Assembly (NCBI RefSeq): GCF_037860835.1
Contig: NZ_JBBEOG010000009.1
Location: forward strand, 62,001 to 126,000
DNA from: Aquipuribacter nitratireducens
GTDB lineage: Bacteria; Actinomycetota; Actinomycetes; Actinomycetales; JBBAYJ01
Length of the DNA stretch: 64,000 bases
Reading direction: 5' to 3'
The notes under the pieces were generated by a model. The model was not told the origin of the DNA and made no database searches. It was given only the letters and a program-made list of their open reading frames with translations. Made by a program: the position numbers and the translations under genes. Positions 44,017 through 53,700 of the stretch are shown here, piece after piece; position 1 is the stretch's first letter, and each line of letters begins with the position of its first letter.

Positions 44017-46713
44017 CTAGTCGGCGGGGACCAGCTCGAGGCGCACCGTCGCGGCCGCCTCGACCGCGGCGCGCGTCGCCGGCATCGGGAAGGTGCCGCC
44101 GCTCGCCCACGTCTCCCACTGGTCCCCGTGGTAGCGGTCGGTGGGGTGCCCGGAGACCCCCGTGAGGTCGACCCAGCGGGACGCGTCGCGGTCGGCGAGG
44201 TCGACGACCATCCGCATGCTCGGCACCGCCGTCACCCCGAAGCCGTCCGCGGCGTCGTAGGAGGCGGCGTCGACGGTGGAGATCCCACCGGCCAGACCCC
44301 GCTCGGGCAGGTTGAACAGGCGGCGCACGGGCCACGGCACGGCGTCCCCGCCGAGCGGGGTGTGCGTCGGGGTGAGGGTGTGGAGGGCACCCCACCGCCA
44401 CCCGGCGGGGTCGTCGCCGAGCTCCGCGGCGAGCCGGTCGGCGGCGGCGACGGCCGCGGCCCGCAGCACGTCGTCGCGGGTCTCGACGCCGGGTGTCGTG
44501 ACGTCGTCCCACCAGGGGTCGTCGGGGTCGTCGAGGAGCAGGTCGACGGCCCGGACCCAGCGGGAGCCGCCGTCGGGGTGCAGGGCGGGCGGCAGCTCGT
44601 CGTGGAAGGTCCGGGCGAGCACCTCGACCCACACGGCCGCCGCGTACGCCGCCCCGGCGCTGTCGACCGGCTGGTCGCCGTCCCAGCTCCCCAGGACGTC
44701 GAGCGCCTCCCGGGTCGTGCCGTCCGGCACCTCGCCCGTGGCGGCGAGGACCGCGGGCACGACGGTGACGACGAGCGGGCTCGTCGCGTCGAGCTGCAGG
44801 TCGAGCATGTCCTCGACCGTGACGTCACCCCGGTCGACGAGCGCCGCGAGCCGGTCCTCCAGCACGCGCGCGCGGTAGCCGAGGTCGGTGTCGTCGCCGA
44901 GGTACAGGGCGGTGTCGAGCGTCCCGCCGGGGGTGAGGACGGCGTTGTTCGCCGTGACGAGCCAGCCGCGGGCGGGGTCGACGACGACCGGCAGGGCGTC
45001 GCGGGGCACGTCGCCCTGCCAGTCGTAGGCGCTGTCCCAGCCCGGGACGGGCGTGAGCCCGTCGCCCGCGCCGCGGACCGGCACCGCGGACGGCGTCACG
45101 TAGCCGACGGCGCCGCCCACCCCGGTCTCGGCGAACACGATGTTCTGGCCGGGCACGTCGAGCAGCCGCGCGGCCGCGACGACCTCGTCGGCCGAGCGAG
45201 CCCGGTTGATCGCGAAGACGGCGTCGAGGGTGGTGCCGGGCTCCGTCGCGGTCCAGCGCAGGGCGACGGCGTGCTCCACCTCGGCGTCGGCGTCCGGCCC
45301 GGTCCCGGCGTCGGTCTGCGCGTCGGTCTGCGCGTCGGTCTGCGCGGTGCCGTCGACGACCCCCGCGAGCGGGCGCAGCGTGTCGAGCGCGTCGCTCAGC
45401 AGCGGTCCGGAGTCCCCCACCCGCACCCGCAGCGGCACCGGGTCGCCACCGGCCACCTCGATGACCTCCTCGCGCACCTGGAGCGGCACGAGCCTGCCGT
45501 CGCGCTCCTGCGCGTCCCCGACGACCCGCTCGACGACGAGGTCGGTGTGGTCGGCGTAGAGGGTCGTGAGCCCCCACGCGAGGTCCGGGGTCTGCCCGAT
45601 GAACACCCCGGGCATGCCGGAGAAGGAGAACCCGGTGACGTCGTACGGGCAGTCGTCGTCGACCACGCGGCAGTGCAGCCCGACCTGGTACCAGGTGGAC
45701 GGCGAGGCGGGCGCGAGGTGGGGGTCGTTCGCGAGCAGCGGCGCCCCGCTCGCGGTGTGCTGCCCCGACACCACCCACGAGTTCGAGCCGAGCCCCTCGG
45801 CCGTGCCCCCGGCGCGAGCGGACCCGGCGAGACCCGTCAGGCCGTCGACGGCGGCGAGGGCGTCCGCGGCGCGGACGAGGGCGGGACCGGCGGTCGCGGG
45901 CAGCCGCGGGACGGGCGCCCCCTGGGTGCCCACCGGCCGCTCCGTCTCGCCGTCGCGGACGATGCTCGGGTGCTCGGCGGGGTAGTCGGGGTACAGCTGC
46001 GCGACCCGCTCGTCGGTGAGGCCCTCGGCGAGCAGCAGGCCGCGACCGAGCTCGGCGGAGTAGTTGGAGCGCAGGTCCCACGCGAGGGCCTTCAGCCAGG
46101 CGACGGAGTCCGCGGGCGTCCACGGTTCGACCGGCCCGACCGGCACCTGCAGCCCGAGGACGGTGTACGCCAGCGACAGCTGCCGCGGCGAGCGGTCGGC
46201 GGTCCACGCGTCGACCCCGCGGGCGTAGGCCTCGAGGTGCTCGATCGTCGCGGGGTCGAGGAGGGCGAGCTCCGCCTCGCCCGTGCGCCGCCACCCGAGG
46301 GTGCGGATGACGGCGTCGGCCTCGAGGGCGGCCTCGTCGGCGCCCACGAGCTCCGACAGCCGCCCGGCGGTGATGTGGCGGCGCAGGTCCATCTCGAAGA
46401 AGCGGTCCTGCGCGTGGAGGTAGCCCTGGGCGGCGAACAGGTCCGCGGCGGTGTCGGCGTACACGTGGGGGACGCCGCGGGCGTCACGCAGCACCTCGAC
46501 GGGCCCGGACAGCCCGGGCAGGACCTGCCGGCCGGCGCGGTCCGGCACCGGCGCGCGGACCGCGACCGTCACCAGCGCCGCGCCCGCGACGAGGGCGAGG
46601 ACGACGACGGCGGCCACCGCGACGAGGACCCGTCGCACGAGCCGCCCGTGGCCGCCCCGGGTCGCCGGTCCCCCCGTCCCCGGACCGGACGCCGGGCCGC
46701 CTCGTCGCGCCAC
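44017..46713 (-). CDS. Penicillin acylase family (Ntn-hydrolase) exported protein
   Basis: An 898-residue precursor. A signal anchor (about 28-52) leads into the alpha subunit with VEVLRDARGVPHVYADTAAD and LFAAQGYLHAQDRFFEMDL, a linker, and the beta subunit whose catalytic N-terminal Ser310 follows Gly309 in GLGSNSWVVSG. ANDPHL and the late GGDAVPWPVRR region also fit. Such enzymes self-cleave and hydrolyse penicillins or acyl-homoserine lactones; substrate unknown here. A 12-bp tandem repeat encodes a triplicated QTDA (residue region about 460-472). GTG 46713 has TAGTGT 6 nt upstream (leaderless). Confidence 0.9.
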   Translation of the reverse strand: MARRGGPASGPGTGGPATRGGHGRLVRRVLVAVAAVVVLALVAGAALVTVAVRAPVPDRAGRQVLPGLSGPVEVLRDARGVPHVYADTAADLFAAQGYLHAQDRFFEMDLRRHITAGRLSELVGADEAALEADAVIRTLGWRRTGEAELALLDPATIEHLEAYARGVDAWTADRSPRQLSLAYTVLGLQVPVGPVEPWTPADSVAWLKALAWDLRSNYSAELGRGLLLAEGLTDERVAQLYPDYPAEHPSIVRDGETERPVGTQGAPVPRLPATAGPALVRAADALAAVDGLTGLAGSARAGGTAEGLGSNSWVVSGQHTASGAPLLANDPHLAPASPSTWYQVGLHCRVVDDDCPYDVTGFSFSGMPGVFIGQTPDLAWGLTTLYADHTDLVVERVVGDAQERDGRLVPLQVREEVIEVAGGDPVPLRVRVGDSGPLLSDALDTLRPLAGVVDGTAQTDAQTDAQTDAGTGPDADAEVEHAVALRWTATEPGTTLDAVFAINRARSADEVVAAARLLDVPGQNIVFAETGVGGAVGYVTPSAVPVRGAGDGLTPVPGWDSAYDWQGDVPRDALPVVVDPARGWLVTANNAVLTPGGTLDTALYLGDDTDLGYRARVLEDRLAALVDRGDVTVEDMLDLQLDATSPLVVTVVPAVLAATGEVPDGTTREALDVLGSWDGDQPVDSAGAAYAAAVWVEVLARTFHDELPPALHPDGGSRWVRAVDLLLDDPDDPWWDDVTTPGVETRDDVLRAAAVAAADRLAAELGDDPAGWRWGALHTLTPTHTPLGGDAVPWPVRRLFNLPERGLAGGISTVDAASYDAADGFGVTAVPSMRMVVDLADRDASRWVDLTGVSGHPTDRYHGDQWETWASGGTFPMPATRAAVEAAATVRLELVPAD
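45311..45346. repeat. Three tandem 12-bp repeats inside the penicillin acylase gene
   Basis: TCGGTCTGCGCG occurs three times in tandem. In the gene (minus strand) it encodes QTDAQTDAQTDA in a surface-like insertion. Copy number may vary by slippage without a frame change. Confidence 0.9.
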
Positions 46714-46754
46714 CCCGGCACACTAGGCGCAGGGACGACGTCAGGAGGACCGCG

Positions 46755-48371
46755 GTGACGACCGGGCCGGGTGACCCTGCCGCCGCCGGCGGGGCGTCCG
46801 TCGTGCCCGAGACCCTGCCGTGGGCCCTGCCGTCGGCCCTGCCCGTCACGCTGCCGGTGCCCGAGACGGCCGAGGGCGTGCTCGTCGTCGTCGCGCTCGT
46901 GCTCCTCACCGCCGTCGCCGCCGTGCGCCTGTCGAGCCGGACCGGCCTGCCGTCGCTGCTGCTCTACCTCGGTCTCGGCGTGCTCCTCGGCGAGGACGTG
47001 CTCGGCGTCGAGTTCGACGACGAGGAGCTGACGCAGGCCATCGGGTACACCGCGCTCGCCCTCATCCTCGCCGAGGGCGGCCTCACGACCCGGTGGGCCG
47101 CGATCAAGGACCAGCTCGGTCCCGCGGCGTCGCTCGCGACCCTCGGCACGGTCGTGTCGTTCCTCGTCACGGGGCTCGGGGCGTGGCTCGTCCTCGACGT
47201 CGACCTCCTCACCGGGCTGCTGCTGGGGGCGGTCGTCGCGAGCACCGACTCCGCGGCGGTGTTCTCCGTGCTGCGGTCGGTGCGGCTGCCGCGTCGGCTC
47301 GTCGGGATCCTCGAGGCGGAGTCCGGCCTCAACGACGCGCCCGCCGTCCTCGCCGTCCTCGCCCTCACCGCCGCGGCGGCGGGCCGCTCGGACGACCCGT
47401 GGTGGGTGTCGGCGCTGCTCGCCGTGCTCTCCCTCGCCGTCGGGGTCGGGGTCGGCCTCGGCGTCGCCCGGCTCGGGGCCGCGCTCCTGCGCCGGCTCGC
47501 CGCGCCCGCGTCGGGCCCGTTCCCCCTCGCGGTGTTCGCGGTCCTCGCCGTCGCCTACGGCGGGGCGACCCTGCTCGGCGGCAGCGGCTTCATCTCGGTC
47601 TACGTCGCGGCGCTCGTCCTCGGCAACGCGCGGCTCCCCCACGGCGGCGCGACGCGAGGGTTCGCGACGTCGCTCGGCTGGTTCGCGCAGATCGGCCTCT
47701 TCGTGCTGCTCGGACTGCTCGCGACGCCGTCGCGGCTGCCGGAGGCGATCGGGCCGGCGCTGCTCATCACCGCGGTCCTCGTGCTCCTCGCCCGGCCGGC
47801 GTCGGTCGTGGTCTCGACGGTGTGGTTCCGCGTGCCGTGGCGGGACCAGGCGTTCCTGTCGTGGGCGGGGCTGCGCGGGGCGGTCCCCATCGTGCTCGCG
47901 ACCATCCCCATCCTCGAGGGGGTCACGGGCTCGCGGCGGATCTTCGACGTCGTATTCGTCGTCGTCGTCGTGAGCGTGCTCCTGCAGGCCCCGACCCTGC
48001 CGTGGCTCGCGCGGCGCCTCGGGCTGCAGGAGGACGAGGCGACCGACATGGACGTCGAGAGCACGCCCCTGGGGCGCATGGGGGCGGACCTCCTCGAGGT
48101 GCAGGTGCACGAGCGCTCGCGCCTGCACGGGGTCACGGTGCAGGAGCTGCGGCTGCCGAAGCCCGCGCACGTGTCCCTCGTCGTCCGTCCCGACGGCGCG
48201 CTCGTACCGACCCCGACCACGGTCCTCCGGCGCGGTGACGCCGTCCTCGTCGTGACGACGCCCGCCATCCGCGAGACGGTGGAACGACGCATCCGCGCCG
48301 TCAGCGAGGGCGGGCGACTCGCCGGCTGGGGCGAGCCCGGCGGAACGGACGGAAGGCGGCGCCCCGGATGA
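46755..48371 (+). CDS. Cation/proton antiporter (CPA1, NhaP2/CvrA-like)
   Basis: A 538-residue K+ or Na+/H+ antiporter. Thirteen or so hydrophobic helices (residues 42-420) carry STDSAAVFSVLRSVRLPRRL and ESGLNDAPAVLAVLAL (transport-site motif ND), then SWAGLRGAVPIVLATIPI. The cytoplasmic end (about 445-515) is a TrkA-C/RCK_C-like domain (VTVQELRLPKPAHVSLVVR), which usually binds a nucleotide regulator. GTG 46755 follows AGGAGG. It is divergent from the acylase; a CACTAGGCG element lies between. Confidence 0.9.
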   Translation: MTTGPGDPAAAGGASVVPETLPWALPSALPVTLPVPETAEGVLVVVALVLLTAVAAVRLSSRTGLPSLLLYLGLGVLLGEDVLGVEFDDEELTQAIGYTALALILAEGGLTTRWAAIKDQLGPAASLATLGTVVSFLVTGLGAWLVLDVDLLTGLLLGAVVASTDSAAVFSVLRSVRLPRRLVGILEAESGLNDAPAVLAVLALTAAAAGRSDDPWWVSALLAVLSLAVGVGVGLGVARLGAALLRRLAAPASGPFPLAVFAVLAVAYGGATLLGGSGFISVYVAALVLGNARLPHGGATRGFATSLGWFAQIGLFVLLGLLATPSRLPEAIGPALLITAVLVLLARPASVVVSTVWFRVPWRDQAFLSWAGLRGAVPIVLATIPILEGVTGSRRIFDVVFVVVVVSVLLQAPTLPWLARRLGLQEDEATDMDVESTPLGRMGADLLEVQVHERSRLHGVTVQELRLPKPAHVSLVVRPDGALVPTPTTVLRRGDAVLVVTTPAIRETVERRIRAVSEGGRLAGWGEPGGTDGRRRPG

Positions 48372-48429
48372 GCGTTCAGACTGGACGGACGGCTCGGCAC
48401 CCTGACCCGGGCCCCCGAAGGAGGCACCT

Positions 48430-49083
48430 GTGTCGGCAACCGTCCCCGATCTCTCGGTCCAGCGTTCGCGGCGCCACGCCGCCGACGCCGGCGAGAACGA
48501 CCGGGCGGAGGTCGTCGTGACCGGCCCGATGCCCGAACCCGACCTGGAGGCGGCCGAGTCCGCCGCGCGGGCGTTCCTCGACGCGCTCGGCGTCGACCTC
48601 GACCGCCCCGGTCTCGACCGGACGCCGCTGCGGATGGCGAAGGCGTACGCGGAGCTGTTCCGGCCGCGGCCGTTCACGATGACGACGTTTCCGAACGACG
48701 AGAACTACGACGAGATGGTCGTGGCCCGCGACATCCCGTTCACCTCCGTCTGCGAGCACCACCTCCTGCCGTTCTCCGGTCACGCCACGGTCGGCTACCT
48801 GCCGGGTGAGCGGATCCTCGGGCTGTCGAAGCTCGCCCGCGTCGTCGAGCTGTTCGCCCGGCGCCCCCAGGTGCAGGAGCGGATGACGCAGCAGGTCGCC
48901 CGCTGGCTCGACGAGCACCTGTCGCCCAAGGGCGTCGGGGTCGTGCTGACGGCGGAGCACACGTGCATGACGATCCGCGGCGTCCAGGCGCAGGGCACGA
49001 CCACCACGACGTCGGCGTTGCTCGGTCGCGTCCGTCAGGACGCCCGCACCCGCGCGGAGTTCCTCGCGATCGCCGGCCGCTGA
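48430..49083 (+). CDS. folE: GTP cyclohydrolase I
   Basis: Converts GTP to dihydroneopterin triphosphate, the first step of folate synthesis. The 217 residues contain RTPLRMAKAYAELF, the zinc and catalytic motif SVCEHHLLPFSGHATVGYLP, GLSKLARVVELFARRPQVQE and EHTCMTIRGVQAQGTTTTTS. The N-terminal 28 residues are poorly conserved. GTG 48430 follows AAGGAGG at good spacing. The next gene downstream is not folate-related. Confidence 0.96.
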   Translation: MSATVPDLSVQRSRRHAADAGENDRAEVVVTGPMPEPDLEAAESAARAFLDALGVDLDRPGLDRTPLRMAKAYAELFRPRPFTMTTFPNDENYDEMVVARDIPFTSVCEHHLLPFSGHATVGYLPGERILGLSKLARVVELFARRPQVQERMTQQVARWLDEHLSPKGVGVVLTAEHTCMTIRGVQAQGTTTTTSALLGRVRQDARTRAEFLAIAGR

Positions 49084-49217
49084 CACCGCCGAGGGGTCGT
49101 CGTGGGGGCCGCGCACGCCGTACCATTGGCACTCGGCCGCCGCGAGTGCTACCGCTCCGGACGTCCACCCCACACCTGACGGGCGCCCCCCGCGCCCCGA
49201 GAACGCCAGGAGGCCCC

Positions 49218-49580
49218 GTGCCGACGTACGCCTACGCGTGCACCGCGTGCGGTCACGAGTTCGACGCCCAGCAGTCGTTCACCGACGACGCCCTCACCAG
49301 CTGCCCCGAGTGCGCGGGTCGCCTGCGCAAGAAGTTCGGCGCGGTCGGGGTCGTCTTCAAGGGCTCCGGCTTCTACCGGACCGACTCCCGCACGAGCGGC
49401 ACGTCGGGCTCCTCGGACTCCTCCGCGGCGAAGTCCGACTCCGGCTCGTCGAGCACCTCGGGTGACTCGTCGACGTCCTCCTCGTCGTCCTCGTCGACGT
49501 CCTCGTCCTCGTCGTCGTCCTCGTCCTCGACCGGTTCGTCCGCGGGCTCGGCGGGCAAGGCGGCGACGTCCGCGGCGTGA
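49218..49580 (+). CDS. FmdB-family zinc-ribbon protein with Ser-rich tail
   Basis: A 120-residue protein. The N-terminal zinc ribbon is of the FmdB (CxxC_CxxC_SSSS) type: PTYAYACTACGHEF with the first CxxC, SCPECAGRLRKKFG with the second, then VGVVFKGSGFYRTD. Residues about 60-120 are a nearly pure Ser/Thr/Gly tail, coded by TCC/TCG runs. The family is often called a putative regulator, but its function is unknown. GTG 49218 follows AGGAGG. Confidence 0.92.
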   Translation: MPTYAYACTACGHEFDAQQSFTDDALTSCPECAGRLRKKFGAVGVVFKGSGFYRTDSRTSGTSGSSDSSAAKSDSGSSSTSGDSSTSSSSSSSTSSSSSSSSSSTGSSAGSAGKAATSAA

Positions 49581-49686
49581 GCCGCAGGACGGGGCGTCGT
49601 CCCCACAGGCGCTGACAGCACCCGTTCCTCCACAGCCGGACGACGGGCGGCGCCGGCTTCCCGGGGTTCGCGGCGAGTCTGGTCCG

Positions 49687-50235
49687 GTGCTGCCCGGACC
49701 GTTGCGACCCGAGCTGCGTCTCGATCCGCACCTGCGGCGGCGCGTGCGTCGCTCGTGGGTGCGGGTGGCGCCCGTCGCCGTGCCGTTGCTGCTCGTGTGC
49801 CTCCTGCTGCCCCGGCTCGTGTCCCCCGGCGAGGCGCAGGCGAACGACAGCCCGGGCCCCGGCTCACCCTCGGCCGCCCGGGCCGTCGTCGTCCCGGACG
49901 GGCGCGTGGTCGTGGCCGTCACCCCGTCGGAGCCGGCCGTCCTCGCGCTCCTCGCCCACGGTGACCGGGTCGACGTCCACGGCCCGGCCCCGGGCGGTGA
50001 TCCCCTCCCCGGCGACGGAGTCGGCGCGACAGGTGACGCCGCGACGCAGTGGCTCGGCGGCGTCGCCCCCGTCCGCAGGTTGGCGTCCGCCGCCGGTGTC
50101 GTCGCCACCGGCGACCCCCTGCCCCCGGGGTCGGTCGCGCTCGCGGTGACTCCGGCGGAGGCCGTCGCGCTCGCCGGGGCGCAGGGCGGGGTGCACCTCG
50201 CTCTGCTCCTGTCCGAGGACGACGGTGCTGGCTAG
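49687..50235 (+). CDS. SAF/CpaB-like exported protein
   Basis: A 182-residue protein with a basic cytoplasmic start, one membrane helix (VAPVAVPLLLVCLLLPRL) and an exported part resembling the RcpC/CpaB (SAF) domain of Flp pilus assembly: RVVVAVTPSEPAVLALLAHG, DRVDVHGP, VVATGD and VALAVTPAEAVALAGAQGGV. It is about 8 kb from the Tad cluster. GTG 49687 follows a weak GAGTCT by 6 nt and no RBS is seen, so the start is likely leaderless. Confidence 0.72.
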   Translation: MLPGPLRPELRLDPHLRRRVRRSWVRVAPVAVPLLLVCLLLPRLVSPGEAQANDSPGPGSPSAARAVVVPDGRVVVAVTPSEPAVLALLAHGDRVDVHGPAPGGDPLPGDGVGATGDAATQWLGGVAPVRRLASAAGVVATGDPLPPGSVALAVTPAEAVALAGAQGGVHLALLLSEDDGAG

Positions 50236-50308
50236 GCTCAGGCCGCGGCCGCGATACGGCCGCGGACAACCCCTGTCCCCATCGCTCCCGTCCACGAAGG
50301 GACCCGCT

Positions 50309-50722
50309 GTGCTCCAAGGCTTCAAGGAGTTCGTGCTCCGCGGCAACATCGTCGAGCTCGCCGTCGCCGTCGTCATCGGCACGGCCTTCGCCGCGCTCGT
50401 CGCCGGCTTCACCGAGAACATCATCAACCCCGTCCTCGCCGCCGTCGGCGGCACGGGGGACGTGCCCGGCCTGTCCGTCCAGCTCGTCGCGGGCAACGAC
50501 GCCACCATCGTCAACTTCGGCGCCGTCGTCGCTGCGATCATCCAGTTCCTCATCACCGCCGCGGTCGTGTACTTCGTGTTCGTGGTGCCGATGAACCGGC
50601 TGAGCGCGCTCCGCAAGCAGGGCGAGGTGCCCGCAGAGGAGGCGCCCGCACCGGACGTCGAGCTCCTCGCCGAGATCCGCGACCTGCTGCGCGAGCAGCG
50701 CACGGAGCGTCCGCTCGCCTGA
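50309..50722 (+). CDS. mscL: Large-conductance mechanosensitive channel
   Basis: Pentameric channel that opens at high membrane tension to release solutes. The 137 residues contain LQGFKEFVLRGNIVELAVAV, VIGTAFAALVAGFTENII, an extracytoplasmic loop, a second helix (AAIIQFLITAAVVYFVFVVP) and a C-terminal amphipathic helix (LLAEIRDLLREQ). GTG 50309 follows GAAGGGA. Length is normal for the family. Confidence 0.96.
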   Translation: MLQGFKEFVLRGNIVELAVAVVIGTAFAALVAGFTENIINPVLAAVGGTGDVPGLSVQLVAGNDATIVNFGAVVAAIIQFLITAAVVYFVFVVPMNRLSALRKQGEVPAEEAPAPDVELLAEIRDLLREQRTERPLA

Positions 50723-50724
50723 CG

Positions 50725-50740
50725 GGGACCCGGGGGTCCC
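50725..50740. terminator. Hairpin between convergent mscL and the helicase-like gene
   Basis: GGGACC-CGGG-GGTCCC, a 6-bp GC stem in the 24-bp gap between two convergent stops. It could stop transcription from both sides; no T-run. Confidence 0.5.
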
Positions 50741-50746
50741 GGCACC

Positions 50747-53700
50747 TCACCAGTGCGGGGGGCGCTCCCGGAGGATGCTGTCGTCGCGGTCGTCGGCGTC
50801 CCGCACGTCGACCTCGCCCCAGCCCCGGTCGCTGTCGTCGGGGGACAGGGGGAGCACCGGGTCGTCGACGCGGTCGGCCCGCCGGACGGCGGAGGGGTCC
50901 GCTGCCTCGTCCGCTGCCTCGTCCCCTGCCTCGCCGGCTGCCTGGTCCTCCGGGACCACCGGCGGGGTGACCGGCGCCGGACGCGGCGCGCCGCCCACCA
51001 CCTCGGCGAGACCACGGGCGACACCCTCGACGTCCGCGGCGACGAGCTCCGCGGCCACGAGCCGGTGGGACCAGCCGGCCTCGGCGAGCCGGGCCCGGCG
51101 CGCGGCGAGGGCGCCGGGGTCGGGCACGTCGACGTCGACGTCGACCACGAGCACGCCCCGCGCCCCCCGCACGAGCAGCCCGCCACCGGAGCCGGCGCCG
51201 ACCTCGAGGTCGTGGGTGTCGGTGAGCGTCGTGCCGAGCACCCGCAGCACGGGGTCCCCGAGGCGCCGGCCCGTCGGCTGCTCACCCCTGGTCCCGGACG
51301 GCTCCGTACCCGCTCGACCGGCGGCCCGGTCGCCACGGGCGGACGTCGCCGCCTCGACGGCCTCGAGCACCTCCCGCAGGGCCCGGGCCCCGGGCGTGCG
51401 GAGGCGGGCGGGGTCGAGGTCGTCGCTGCGCAGGGCCGTCACGACGTGGAGGCGGTGGCGGGCGCGGGACAGGGCGGTGGCGAGGACGGCGGGGCCGCCG
51501 AGGTCGTCGAGGAGGCCGAAGCGGTGGACCACGCGCCCGTGCGGGGTGCGGGCGAACCCGGTCGTGAGGAGGACCTCGTCGCGTTCGAGGCCGCGCGCCT
51601 GGTCGACGGACGCGACGACGACCGGCTCGGGCCGGTCGCCGGAGAAGGCGTCGGCGAGCGCCGGGTACGCGCGCACGGCCCGCCGCACCCCCGCGGCGAC
51701 CGCGGCGGCGTGCCCCCGGGTGAGCCCGAGGACGGCGACGGAGCGGGCGGGCTCGTGGGCGGCGCACTCCGCGACGAGGCGCAGCACCTCGCCCACGACG
51801 TGCTCGACCTCGACCTCCGTGGTGTCGAGCTGGTCGCTGCCGCCGCCGGGCAGGCCCGTGGCCCGGTCGAGCACGGTGCGGGTGACGGCGGGGTCGCCGG
51901 ACGGGGTGCCGGCGGTGCGCACGGGGTGGCTGCCGGCGGCGCCCGGCAGACCGGCGAGGACCGGGTCCTGCGCCCGGTGGGAGGCGGTGAGCGCGTCGAC
52001 GGGCAGGCAGGCGCCGAGCACCCCGAGCGCGGACCCCGGCCGGGCGCTGCCCAGGTCACCGAGGGCGAGGACCTGGGCCCCGCGCGCGAGCGCTCCGCAC
52101 GCCTCCGGCATGCCGGTGCGGCCGGCGTCGTCGAGGACGACGACGTCGACGTGCTCGTGCGGCGGCAGGGCGGCGACGTCGGCGGGCACGACGACCCTGA
52201 CCGGGTCGGGCAGGCGCAGCCGCGGGTCGAGCGCGGCCCGGGACGCGCGCACCCGCGCGGCGGCACCGGCGAGCCACGCCTCCTCGGAGCGGGCGTGCTC
52301 GGCGGCGGCGACGGTCGTCGCGTCCCGGTCGCGGGTCGGCGGGGCGGTCGCCTCGGCCACCCCGTGCCACCACGCGAGCCGCAGCTCCCGCGCGGCCCCC
52401 GCCGGGTCGACGGCCCCGGGCGGCAGCCGGCGCAGCTGAGCGAGCAGGGGCTCGCCGCCGCGTTCCCGCACACGCTGCCCGAGCAGCGTCCGGCGGGGCA
52501 GGTCGTCGAGGGCGAGCGCGTCCGCGGCGAGCCGTGTCGCGATGGCCTGCACGTCGTCGAGGTCGCGGTCGGCGAGCCGCAGGCCCGGATGGAGGGCGTC
52601 GAGCCGGTCGCACGCACGCACGAGCGCCCCGAGGGAGGCGACCATCGCGCCGGTCGCGGCGGGCAGGTGCGCCCAGCCGGAGCCCTCGGAGATCTCCTGC
52701 CACTGCCGGCGCTGGTCGGCGGCGGCGACGAGCAGCCGGTGCAGCTGGGCGTCGTCGACCTGCACGCCGGGGCGGACGAGGCGGCGGGCGCGGCGCTGGA
52801 GCCGCCAGCGGCTCGGCAGCGGCATCGCGTAGTCGGCGCTGCGGCGGAACTCCTCGTCGGCGGTCGCGACGACGAGGTCGAGGACGTGCATGTCGAAGAC
52901 CTCGGGCACGAGCCGGTCGAGCGTGGCCTGCAGCCCGCTGAACAGCCGGAACCGGTCCCGGACCTGCGCGACGGTCTGCGCCCGCGCGGTGCCGGTGCCG
53001 TGGGCGAGGTCCCCGGCCGCGGCGCGGGCCTCGCGCACGAGCTCGTCGCGCATGCGTCGCGCGAGCCCGAGGGCCTCCTGCGCGCCCTGCCGGTCGGTGA
53101 TGCGGGCGCCGGACCACGCGGACTCGTCGGGACGCAGGAGCCCGAGCCGGACGGCCTCGCCGAGGTCGTCGGCGAGGGCGTCGACCTGCTCCCGCGACAG
53201 GGCCGTCGCCGGGTCCTGCGTGAGGACGACGGAGGTGAGGCGCGGTCCCTCGGCGACGCCCGCGGCGAGCGCGGCGAGGACGTCCGCGCGGCTCACCTGC
53301 CACGGCCGGCGGACCTCGAGCAGACGGGCCGCGGCCTCGCGGTAGCGGGTTGCGGCGGCCTCGTGGCGGGCGGCGACGGCACCCGAGGACTCGGTCGCGC
53401 GGTTCCCGTCGGGGCCTGCGGCGGCGTCGGGCTCGAGCAGTCCGTGGGCGGCGAGCCGGTCCTGCAGCCCGTCGGCCTGCCCCCGGTCGGGCGTCACGAC
53501 GAGGCAGCGCCGTCCGGTCGCCGCGGCGACGGCCGCGACGGCGAGCGCGACGGTCGTCGCGCCGGTTCCTGGCGGGGCGTCGACGGCGAGGCTGTGCCCG
53601 GCGAGGACGGCGGCGAGGACCCGGGGCTGGTCGCGGTCCGGGCGCACGGGCGCGAACCGGTCGAGGAGCTGCTCGACGGCACCGCCGTCGCCGATGCTGC

